Origin: Ottelia alismoides
Lineage: Eukaryota; Streptophyta; Magnoliopsida; Alismatales; Hydrocharitaceae
Assembly: GCA_037367405.1 (NCBI GenBank)
Contig: JAZKJV010003270.1
Location: 310,001-374,000, forward strand
Reading direction: 5' to 3'
DNA length: 64,000 bases
Part shown: piece by piece, positions 11,238 to 20,953 of the stretch
Layout: the number at the start of each line of letters is the position of its first letter
How positions within the stretch are numbered: the stretch's first letter is position 1
The notes under the pieces: generated by a model
Told to the model about the DNA's origin: nothing
Databases searched by the model: none
The model's input: the letters and a program-made list of their open reading frames with translations, nothing else
Program-made: the position numbers and the translations under genes

Positions 11238-11660
11238 CTTAGGATACCAGATCCTAAGTATAGGGGGGACTGATTTCCCACTGATTCTCTCATTTTGATT
11301 TTGATCTTTTTACTTTTCTTTTGTAAATTCTTTCTTTTACTCTAATCGTTGGTCTCTAATTTTGGCCACACTCTTTTCTATATTTAGGATGCCTTATCCT
11401 AAGTTTAAGGGGGACCGAGTGATTTCGTTGATTTCGTTCTTCTTTCTCCTATTGTTCTTTCGTTTGTATATTCTGTTTTCTCAGTCACCTCCTTTTTGTT
11501 CCACTATACTTACGATGACTTGATCTTAAGTGTAGGGGGGTTGACTGGTTTCTATTCTTTGGTTCTTTTTCGCCCACTTTTACTTAGCACGAGTTACATT
11601 CTCCTTTTTCTCTTTGACGCTATAAGGACATAACAGATGCTAAGTATAGGGGGTGTATAT
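11238..11660 (+). repeat. Four hairpin plus purine-tract modules in the Ath1 3' UTR
   Basis: Four units, 110-150 bp apart, each have an inverted repeat followed at once by a purine tract. Unit 1 is CTTAGGAT-accag-ATCCTAAG then tataggggggac (11238-11270). Unit 2 is TTAGGAT-gcctt-ATCCTAA then gtttaaggggga (11384-11415). Unit 3 is CTTACGAT-gacttg-ATCTTAAG then tgtagggggg (11509-11540). Unit 4 ends ctaagtataggggg (about 11639-11653) with a weaker stem. The tracts resemble the polypurine primer next to the LTR at 13241-13255. Spacers are pyrimidine-rich. Confidence 0.85.
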
Positions 11661-13220
11661 ATTGTATATATACTCTGGTCCATAACTCATACTTTTATGT
11701 ATTTTCTATATCTATAAAATCCATAAAAAGTGGGCGAGGGTTAATTTAAAATCCACCTATTTATTTATTTAAACTATTTGTAAAATCCTTGTAAATAAAT
11801 AAAATATGCCTAAAATCCTTATTTAAATTAAAAAATATATTTAAAATTTGCACATTATTTAAAATCCTAATTATTAAAATATGTGTAGAATTCATTTAAT
11901 CCTTATTAAATTCTTTGTATATAAAATTTGTAAAATACATTAGTTATTTAACCCAAATAAAATATGGGTAATTTATTGAGTAAATTTCTTATATGAAAAC
12001 TTGTTTATAAAATTTGAAAATCCATAAAAAATACAAAAATGTAAAATCTAACAAAATTACAAAATCTTTAAAATCCATAAAAATGAGTAAAATTAAGAAA
12101 ATTTACTTCACAAAAAAATGGGTGAATTGGCATTGACATTTTTCACTACAAGTTTGATTTCTAAAACTAAAGATTGAGAAAATTCTAAAGGGATGGAGCT
12201 TGATTATGACCTTTAACTCTCATTGTCAGGAGCCTAGTTATGAATTGGAATTTAGACTCTTCAGGTCTTTTACTTAAATCTTTGGGTTCCATGAGACCAT
12301 GTTTGGGAAATCAACTCAAAAGTGCCTAAGTAGAACACTTGGTGCCATCCGTTTAACTCTTCATCAGTGAACCACTTTTGGACACATGCACTTTGCACTT
12401 AGCTCGACTTGCATGGGCTTGCTAATGGCAATCCATCTTGGTGGTGCATTTCTATCCTTGTCTAGCGGCATGGATGTCAAAAGACGGGACAGATTGGGGT
12501 TCCAATAATCGCTTCGGATGAGGGAAGGATCTGCTGGCACAATATTTCCAAGACTTCAAAAAATAGTCGGAATGAAAAGATGCTATATCTGTTAAGGCAC
12601 TAAAAGATTGATGCAGTGCAAGCAACATTACAAAACCAATTCAAAGAAGAAGACACCAAATACAAATACGATCATAATGGTCCGAGCTTCCACCAAAAAC
12701 CTACTCATCTTAGTGTAGACTTAGCTACATCGCTGGGCTTCACAAGGAGATGTGCCTACACTAGTCGCACTCCAGTTCTTTTCTCATTCTTCTACTTTCT
12801 CTCTATATACAATTGTGGACACAACACGAACTGACCTGAGAGAGGAATACCTCCCTCCCTGAGGAAAGAGTAGCTGGATGAGGAACCAATGGGATTGTAT
12901 AACTGAGATGGGTGGTTTCTTCGCTTCTTTCAAGTGGGAATAGCTAAAACAATTCACACAATGTACAGATTGACATCAAGGTCGATAGAGTTTGCGATAT
13001 GAATGAGTGGATCTGAACTGGCTGTTGAGGAGAACTTAAAAAAGGATTTGAGGAACTTGAGGGTTGTTGAGGCTGAAATCCTAATCCAAGTTAAGGCTCT
13101 GACAAAATGCTTGTTTCAGGACCGATCGAGCTCTGTCCTTCGTCTGTTCTCATGAATTAGTTTAGGAAAACAAATTCATTCTAATTTTCTTTCTTTTTCC
13201 CTTATTCTTCAAATAAGTGT
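11661..13220 (+). other. Ath1 3' UTR without recognisable gene
   Basis: Mostly AT-rich DNA with repeated taaaatcc and ccataaaaa words (11700-12130), then mixed sequence. Frames such as 12616-12834 have no known motif. Athila elements often carry an env-like frame in this place; I see no membrane segment or other support for one here. Confidence 0.5.
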
Positions 13221-13256
13221 TTGCTAAGGGGCAAGCAAAGTTTAAGTATAGGGGGT
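13221..13256 (+). other. Ath1 terminal hairpin and polypurine tract
   Basis: A short stem TTGCT...AGCAA (13221-13238) is followed by tttaagtataggggg (13241-13255) and one T before the LTR. The polypurine tract primes plus-strand DNA synthesis. The same hairpin-plus-tract order occurs at the 3' LTR edge of Ath2 and Ath4. Confidence 0.8.
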
Positions 13257-15231
13257 TGATGAATCCATGATTCATTAACATTGTTTCTGCATTGTGTCTT
13301 AAAACCCTTAACAAATACAACTAAATACTCATTAAATTCCATTTTTAACAAAACACTATTCATGAATAAAAATGCACTTTTATGCATTAAAAACATGTAA
13401 ATAAATAAAAGAATAAAAATAAAGAAAATAAAAAGAAGGCAAATTGTAGATATGTATATATGTACAATATGACTTGTAAAATTAAATATAACTAAAAGAT
13501 ATATTTATAACCTAATCTCCGAGACCAAGTCAGCATGGAATGGTGACAAATAATAAGGAGGGGTGATAAGGAAAGAAAACAGATAAAAGTTAATTCCATA
13601 CTTTACACATTCTTCATTAATTATCCAATAAATACCAAAACTTCAATGATTTTTAATTAATTCATATTAACATATTTCCATCAAACTCTTTTCCTAATTA
13701 TTTCTAAAAATGTAAAGAAAAATATAAAAATAAGTTAAAACTATTATCTTATATATACCAAGAAATCCAAATTGTAAATTGTCAGAATCCCAACTTCCAA
13801 ACATCATAACTTTCTCATTCGATCTCCAATTTCACTCTACTCACATTTAAAGTTCATATATTAATATTCTTTAATTAATGAAGGTGATTTCACTAAAATT
13901 GGAGTCTGTTTGCTAAAAGTAGGTTTTGGGACCTAACCACAACTGGGTTTCTGGGTTATTTATTTTATTTAGAACATATTATTTATTATTTTAATGATTT
14001 ATAATTTCTAAATATTTTCTTGATCTTCTATTTTAACCCTAATTTATTTCATAATTTTTGGAGATTACTTATTATTTTACATAAATCAAAAACCCTAATT
14101 GTAGGTAAAATTGAAATACATCACTTACATCCTTATTTATTAATATACTTAAATTAATTTATTAAAATCCACAAGAATTAAAATATACTTTTTAATTATC
14201 ATAATAATAAATAAAAATATAAAAATGATATACTATTTATTAATTTATTAAATTAAAAATCTAAAAACTATTTATTAAGTATTATTTATACCTATTTATT
14301 AATGTATTTTTTATATTTTATAAAGTATCTATTATTTATTAAAACTACTTATGCCATAATTTAGATAAATTAATTATTTATAATTTTCATTTTTATACCT
14401 ATTTAAAATAACGTTATTTATTATTGAATATATATTTTAGAATGTATTTATTCATACTGGCCAACCAGGTGTTGACAAGTGTCAACACCTGGTGCCATCT
14501 TCTTCAAGAAGGCAGACCAATGATTCTGTTCTAACAACCCAAGTTCAACTAATTCTACCCGTCACCTTCTTCCTCCTAACTTCGATCTACACCCTTTATC
14601 TTCTTCTCCCAACAACCATAATCCACGCCCGCCATAGATCCTCAACTAACTCTCTTTGATTCACTCTATAAAACCCCTTGAACTCCACCATTCCAAACTA
14701 ACTCTCCAAAGATCTTAAATTCCAGTAGCCGTCGACCCACTTTCCTGCCTTGCCCCGCCTTACTCCAATTGTGACAAAGCCCGAGGTCCGCCCCGCGTGG
14801 AAGAAGCTTGACCGGAGGAGACGATCCAAGGCTAAAGCTCCACCTTGCATCGTGCCGCCACCGCGTCCAGCTCCGAGAAGGCCGCCTCGTTGAGCAGAAG
14901 ACAACATAGTCCTACACCTTGCTACCACATGTCATTCATCCGTGTTTGCCTTTTTATTTCTCGATATTCGTGTATCACTTAGATCACTTAAGCATGTAAT
15001 TAGTATCATCTAAGCATCCTTTTAATTGCACACCATTCATCCCCTTTAGATTCATTTCGAAATTTCTCAAAATCATCTCCATTCCTCTCCCATTCTCATA
15101 CTTATTATATATTCTGGAAAACTAATTTTAGATCTGTAAAATCTTAATTTCTTTGGCCGATTCATGCTACAATCGAGCATGCCAACCTTCATTTGCAGGT
15201 CCTTATCATAACTAGAGCAAAGAACTCATCA
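13257..15231 (+). repeat. 3' LTR of Ath1, about 1.98 kb
   Basis: It begins TGATGAATCCATGATTCA, with internal symmetry, directly after the purine tract. The right edge is set at the TCATCA at 15226-15231, mirroring TGATGA; the 5' LTR needed to confirm this is not in the window. Much of 13400-14460 is very AT-rich. A TATA box at 14667 precedes GC-richer sequence that would be the start of the transcript. Confidence 0.7.
14667..14673 (+). promoter_or_regulatory. TATA box of the Ath1 LTR
   Basis: The sequence cactctataaaacccc lies 1.4 kb into the LTR at the change from AT-rich U3 to GC-richer DNA, as expected for the LTR promoter. Transcription start would be roughly 30 bases downstream. Confidence 0.55.
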
Positions 15232-15695
15232 ACTGTCTCTATAACTCTAAAAGAAGGTTCAATTCGAGACAAACCCCTTTCATCTGACCGCCAGAGTTGA
15301 AACGTCATCTTCTTGGATGCCCAACTACTGCCGCTCTCCACCTCGAAGCTCGCTCACCCGCAGGTGACCTCGAGGGGTGTTGGAGATACCCCTCTAGCCT
15401 TGTAGGAGGCCAAAGCACAGAACCAATCACCGGAGAGAAAGAGGAGAAGACGTCGCCGCCAGCACCTGCACAAGGAGAGTGAAGAACACCAAGAACAACC
15501 CTAGTGCACAGTTACGCGACACGTGTCCTTCTTGGATGGCCTGGATCATGTTATGCATTCTAATCATATCCCAAACGAATATCTAGAATTCAAACCCACT
15601 CCAAAGACTTACAGTATTTGTATTTAGGTCCTCACGTAGGGACCTAAATGCAAAACTCAGACCTTCTTGCATTTCAGTCCCTGCCAGGGACCTTC
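15232..15695. other. Unassigned sequence between Ath1 and an inverted repeat
   Basis: GC-moderate DNA with one open frame of 61 codons (15297-15482) that shows no known motif. Near its end, 15664-15698 (ttcttgcatttcagtccctg and following) is repeated at 15791-15826. I see no gene. Confidence 0.4.
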
Positions 15696-16291
15696 TTGCT
15701 AGCGGTTAAGGGATGTCGGTTGCAGAAAACTACTAAATAAGAGTCGCGTTGATCAAATAAGATTCAGGATAAAATGGAAAGAAAGAGACATTCTTGCATT
15801 TTAGTCCCTGTCAGGGACCTTTTTGTAACAGACCACTTTTATTTTCTTTGCACTTATACCCCTGAACTATAGGGTAGTTTTGGACCTTGTTTTGATTGTA
15901 TTTTTCACTGAATTTTCTAGGGTAGTTACATAACTACCTAGGTACATTTCTTGTTATTTTTCATCGATTTTTATCATATATTTTTATTGCTTTGGTTTTT
16001 GTAAATTTGTGTTATTTTTGAGTGTTCTCTTGTACTTTGTTGTATTTTCAAGAAGAAGAACAAATTCTCGAAATTCTTTCTTTCCTTGAAAATTGCAGTA
16101 CGGTTATTCTGCCTCCTTGAGTTCGTCCGAGGGAACTCCCTGGATAGAAACTAGTTGAAAGGATTAAAATAGGAGAGAAGCCGTTTATCTTCATCTTTTC
16201 CCTCTCTTTCCTATTTTATCCTAAATTTGTTTGATCAACGCGACTCTTATTTAGTAGTTTTCTACAACTGACATCCCTTAACTGCTAGCAA
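15696..16291. repeat. Foldback-like unit with arms of about 92 bp
   Basis: The arm 15696-15789 (from ttgctagcggttaagggatg) is the imperfect reverse complement of 16200-16291 (ending catcccttaactgctagcaa). Identity is high throughout, including gagtcgcgttgatcaaa. The 410-bp loop holds T-rich sequence. No flanking target duplication is visible, so it may be a foldback transposon, or two LTR fragments in opposite orientation. Its right end coincides with the point where the Cop1 integrase is cut. Confidence 0.65.
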
Positions 16292-16299
16292 ATGCCACG

Positions 16300-17060
16300 T
16301 TATCAAGTAGCACTCTCGAGTGCGAGATTCTAGCTTATGTGCATCCACATTCTTTTCATGGACCAAGCAACCCCAAATCCTAAAGTGTCTAACACTAGAT
16401 TTGGTTCCTTACCAAATCCCATGAGGAGTTTTAGGCACATATTTTCTACGAATATTATTCAAGATATATATTGCAATCACTAACATATCCTCAGAAACGA
16501 AGTGGTAAATATTCTTTACTCATCTTTGAACGAACCATGTTCATGATGGTCTGATTGCATCTTTCAGCAACACCATTGAGTTGGGGATTCCCAGGAGGAG
16601 TGAGTTTGGAGACAATTGCTCTTTCTTTGAGGTATTCCTTAAATTCAACTTAGAGTTACTCGCCACCTGGGTCAGATTGAATCCGTTTAATCTTTCTATC
16701 GATTTAGTTCTCAACCAATGACATGAACTCTTTGAACTTTTCAAAGATTTCATATTTATGACATATTAGTACGATAAACTTGTATCGTGAATGGTCATCA
16801 ATAAATGTCAAATAATATCGATATCCATTTCGGGTCACTGTACTGAAGGGATCACACACATCATATGTATTAGGTCAAGAATACCTTCTCATCTTGTAAC
16901 CTTGTTAAGAAAAGGCATCCTAGTCATTTTACCTCAAATACAATTTTTACACGTAGGCAAAGTTTGGATCTCTATAAAATCTAAGGGTCCATCCATTATC
17001 AGTCTATTGATCCTATCAACAGATAAATGATGAAGCCTTTATTGCCAAATAATTTTAGAA
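16300..17060 (-). pseudogene. Cop1 integrase, C-terminally cut
   Basis: Minus-strand translation across frames shows the copia integrase zinc region (DRINRLIMDGPL then LPTCKNC), the catalytic-core block GYRYYLTFIDDHSRYKFI, the second acidic region IQSDPGGE, and LTPPGNPQLNGVAERCNQT, which carries the catalytic Glu. It ends in HEKNVDAHKLESRTRECYLI, a stretch usually found just after the core, where homology stops at about 16300. Several stops and shifts interrupt it. The RT that normally follows is missing. Confidence 0.85.
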
Positions 17061-17149
17061 TTCTTTCCATCCTCACTAGATTTAGAAAATCATCCGCAAT
17101 ATATCTATCATATTGATTTATGATAAGTTTATTAAAAAATAGAAACGAA

Positions 17150-17415
17150 TATCAGTTTCTAACTAACTTAGATACAAATATAAGGTTCCTTCTAACATCT
17201 GGGACATGAAGACATTCTTTAAGTACTAAGACTCTCCCACTAGATAATGATAAATTGCATGTCCCGACGATGATTGTCACAAAAGTTGCATTAGATCCCA
17301 TCTGGAAAACTATCTCCCCTCATCAAGATTCCTAGTTTTCTAAAATATATGCAGCAAATTACATACACTAAAAGAAGCACCAGAATTGATGATCAAACTA
17401 TCTTCTCGTCCAACG
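17150..17415 (-). pseudogene. Cop1 protease remnant
   Basis: The minus strand encodes DSLIINSGASFSVC near 17350-17400, which is the copia active site (usually IIDSGAS) with the catalytic Asp replaced by Asn. Downstream comes LVLKECLHVPDVRRNLIFVSKL (about 17165-17230), the characteristic end of the copia protease region. The Asp-to-Asn change and a stop between the two blocks make it inactive. Confidence 0.75.
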
Positions 17416-17480
17416 AGAAAAATGGTTTCAATGATGAAAGTAGAATTTATACATGCTGAGGCTTTACCTTTCTCTGCAGA

Positions 17481-18308
17481 TTTAAGGTACTCTAGATAAT
17501 TACAATTCTAGTGCCCTGGCATCTTGTAGTGATGACAGACATCGGTCTTCTTTGATGCCATCAGCGTGGAAGCATTAGAAGATGAGCCAACACCTTGACT
17601 CTTCTTATTCTTCTTATGGGCCAGACCCTTTTGAGACCCTTGCTTTAGACTTCACTTCCCTTTGACATGAGCAACCATTGCACTGCCAAAGGGATTCTCT
17701 ATCTTCATTATGTCTTATGTAGACTTTAATGAAGCCATGTGTTTAGTGTTAGATAATCTCATTTTATTCACGTGTTATGATACCACATAGTTGGTGAAAG
17801 ACTTGGGTAAAGACATCAGAATGAAGTTGGACTACATGTCTGCATCCATCTCAACCCGAAGAGTCTCTAGCTCCGAGATGTAACCAAACATTTTGATCAC
17901 ATGATATCGGACCGAAGCTCTTTTTTCATTTGCAGCGAATAAGTTCTTTCATGTCATTATAAAGCTGTGTGCGGTTCACATCAATGAACAACTCTTTCAT
18001 ATTATGCATTATACCATGGCAGGAGTCCATGTCCAAATGTTGCTTTTGCAGCACATTAGATAAGGATCCCAGAATATAGCACCAAGCCAATGTATGATCG
18101 TCATCATACTTTTCAATGAACTTGGTTTCTTCTGGTGTCTTAGGGTTTGCGTACTTGTCTTTAGAAACACATAAGATATGCCATCTGCAGAAAGGACAAG
18201 ATCCAAATTACGGATCAAATCTGAGTAATTTGGTCTGATCAACTGGTTGTTCTCTAGGAGCCTACTGAGTGGGTTTGTGGACTTCATCGTTTGAAATTTA
18301 GAATGCAC
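17481..18308 (-). pseudogene. Cop1 gag
   Basis: The minus-strand frame starting at 18308 includes SRLLENNQLIRPNYSDLIRNLDLVLSADGISYVF in pieces; this is the N-terminal Gag block of plant copia elements (LTGxNYxxWxRxL type). Reading continues with breaks to a degenerate zinc knuckle near 17500-17560 (VCHHYKMPGH), in which the second Cys is Tyr. Gag packages the element RNA. Stops are scattered throughout. Confidence 0.75.
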
Positions 18309-20045
18309 TATATTCGTACATAGAAATAATTATATTCAATATTAAATTCTTTTATTAAAGGTTTTTAATCAAATTATTCTTGCCTTTTCAACTCTGAAAG
18401 TTCATTCCATTAATAACTTTCATAGTATGAGATATACTTACCGCTATATCTCTAGCAAGAACTGGGATCTGATTTTTACTTTTGTTACATCCCAATAATA
18501 TCAGAAACTGTAACTCAGATAAAAAGAAGTGAGAACACATTCTGCCTTGCATGTCCATCTTGAATTTCCCAATTCGGTCTTTAACACCCAGGACCACCAC
18601 CCCTAAGGTAATGTTGACCCGTTGTTAATTGAACCTACCGTCAATATGATTAGAACTCGCTATGCGCAATCTAATATCAGTGCAATAATATGAGGAATCG
18701 ATATTGACGTCACTACGCATACAACCTTACTCTTTCGAGAAGCAAAGAGCTCAATCCGTGTACGTTTGTATGCATGAGCTATCACTTCGGGCAGGCATCT
18801 ACTACATGCAATCCATGGCGAAGGAACCATTCTCCTTGATGGGAGACCATAGGTGTCACTTATGTGATCCTCCATATCATGTTAAAATTTTAAAATTATT
18901 ATGAATCGTATTCACATAATTAATTCTTCCAAGGAAAATACAACTCTATTCATAATAGAATGTTAATTGGATCTAATTAGTTTAATCATATTAAATTAAT
19001 TATCAATCCAATTCAATCAACCAACACACAATTAGGGTTTTCTCGATATTACTATATAGTATAGACCCTCACAAGTACTTATTATTCTGTATTTTAATAA
19101 TTAGAGTACAACCTGACTTACTTGTGTTATTCTTTCTCAAAATTAGATCCTGCCAGTACACTCGAGTTATGCTAGAAAGGAGCATTTCCTTGAAATGCAA
19201 GGCCCTAGTTAGTAAACCAGGCCAGCATACCCAGACTAGACACCTTCAACATTCCAATTGAGAGCACAATAATGCCAATGTACTTGCGGTTTTAACGACC
19301 AACTTGGATGACCGATATTATATTATATAATAATCACTCAAAAATAATAGGCAACTTAAAACAATTATGAGATTCTAAAATTTCTAAGCATATCAAGCAA
19401 CCTTGTTTTTGCATGGAAAAGTTGTCCTACAACTATTGTAGGATAAATTAGGATTTTCATAAACATACATTCAATAGCCAATGATGTTTAATCAATTATT
19501 TTCCTAATTATTAGGCATCATAAATAATCAAGGTAACTCCATAATTTCCTTATTCCATTGAATAACAAACACATTAACAAAGAGATTTGATTATTCAACC
19601 ATCATCCGGCCTATCTCCACTAAATATGAAATATCTAGGGCAAACAGACTCGAAATCGTGCGAAATAAATTCAAGTGGTTTTCTAGTTTTGTTCTCTAAT
19701 AAATACAACTGTTTATTTCATATTTCATGATGGGAAAACAGTAAGCAAAAATAATTTTCTTACAGATCCATGAATACATGCAAAGATAACATCGCGACGG
19801 GAACTTTTTGGATTATATGCATGCACTTTTGTTACCAATAAAAGACTAATTTTTTTCAGGACATATTAGACTTTCTAAATACATTTTAATAATAATAAAA
19901 CATCAAAATATGCACATATAGCAGGCTTTATTTTAGCGAAAAACCAATTTGAAATGTGCCTCAAATGCAAAACAACGAGTCCTCGCGCATTTGATTTACA
20001 AAACCTTATTCACCTAGGGTTTTGAATCATATCAAAGACCTAACC
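18309..20045 (-). other. Long Cop1 leader between primer site and gag
   Basis: About 1.7 kb separates the primer-binding site from gag, several times the usual copia leader. The minus frame 18600-18388 is open but has no known motif. The part 18900-20000 is AT-rich. It may be a long leader or hide a later insertion; I saw no LTR pair or target duplication inside it. Confidence 0.45.
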
Positions 20046-20047
20046 AA

Positions 20048-20060
20048 GGCTCTAATACCA
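20048..20060 (-). other. Cop1 primer-binding site (tRNA-Met type)
   Basis: The minus strand reads TGGTATTAGAGCC next to the LTR, one change from the initiator tRNA-Met complement TGGTATCAGAGC. It supports the LTR edge at 20063. Confidence 0.8.
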
Positions 20061-20062
20061 AT

Positions 20063-20953
20063 TTAAGGTTATGTATAAAATCTCAAGTGCATCACGGAAG
20101 AGTATAAAATATCAAGTCCTACTAGTTGTTCGAGGCAGCGGAATTTAAAAACTTTAAAGCGATGAAACCACATGATCCGACAACAATTCTCAAATCATTT
20201 CATACAAACTTCAAAGTATATATAGGAATACCTCTTGAAGTGTGGTTGCGATCGAAGCCTCTAAAGGAAGAGACAACATATCTTAAGTCTGACCCGATGG
20301 AGGAGACGCTTGTGAGCGCATTGATGAGACGTGCCCATCTCATAATCTAAGATGTAAATCTAAGCGACAGATCTCCTTATTTCATCATACAAAATCCGAT
20401 ATTTTCTTCACATACTAGAAGCATTGAGGAAGATGAAGATCTACAAGCGGTCGAAGCGGCAACACGACAGTGTAGCGACAACGACGATCCACTCTAGGTC
20501 ACAATGTGGACGACCACTTAGAGAGAGAGAGAGAGGTGGCGTATGTATCATAATGAGAAAGAGAGAGGTCTTATGAATTCTGAGTTGTAAAAGAAGAGCT
20601 AGGGTTGCCTCTTCTATTATAATATTTTGGGAGCATGGATCACAATCCATGGACAACACATAATCAATGGTTGAGATTGATTTATGTTTCTTTCAATGAC
20701 CATGATTTTATTGTAATAATAAAACAGTAATTAATTAAATTAAATTATATATATATTGAATACATCATCAATATAAATCAATCCAATCAAATCAATATAA
20801 CATGAAGGATTAGGAAGGAGGCAAGCCTCTTTCCATTCAAGGGGAGATGACCACCTCGAGTCCTAAATCAAGTGTGGTCATCCACCCTCCTCTTATGGAA
20901 GGGTGCTACCTTCTTCCTATTATATGAGATCTCATATATCATATAATCCTTCA
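20063..20953 (-). repeat. 5' LTR of Cop1, about 0.89 kb
   Basis: On the minus strand it starts TGAAGGATTATATG and ends ACCTTAA beside the primer site; the ends mirror each other (TGAAGG against CCTTAA, one change from CCTTCA). A GA microsatellite lies at about 20520-20536. Its outer edge abuts Ath2 LTR sequence. Confidence 0.7.

Larger units (their letters stand above)
5527..15231 (+). mobile_element. Ath1: Athila/Tat-like Ty3/gypsy element lacking its 5' end
   Basis: Gag, protease, RT, RNase H and integrase follow in the Ty3/gypsy order, then a long 3' UTR and a 3' LTR. Lineage is suggested by the protease motif DNGSSINLLP, the integrase tail motif YGKPCHLP, and the LTR start TGATGAATC, all usual in the plant Athila/Tat group. 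The 5' LTR and the first part of gag are separated from the rest by the Gyp1 insertion and lie left of the window. All coding parts carry stops or shifts, so it is dead. It holds the fullest pol set here and serves as the reference for the other Athila-like fragments. Confidence 0.85.
16292..20953 (-). mobile_element. Cop1: truncated Ty1/copia element
   Basis: On the minus strand: 5' LTR (20953-20063), primer site, long leader, gag, protease, then integrase cut at 16292. The gag-protease-integrase order before any RT is the Ty1/copia order. RT, RNase H and the 3' LTR are absent. It lies inside the 3' LTR of Ath2: copy B of that LTR continues where Cop1 begins (ttatgcaagaaaaatgcc at 20954 compared with ttatgcaggaaaaatgcc near 30047). 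The left target duplication is lost with the 3' end. Stops in every domain show it is old. Confidence 0.8.

Noticed and set aside
16331..16345. ttatgtgcat as a left target duplication of Cop1 (matching ttatg at 20954)
   Set aside because: It lies inside recognisable integrase coding sequence, so the match is chance; the true left end is lost.
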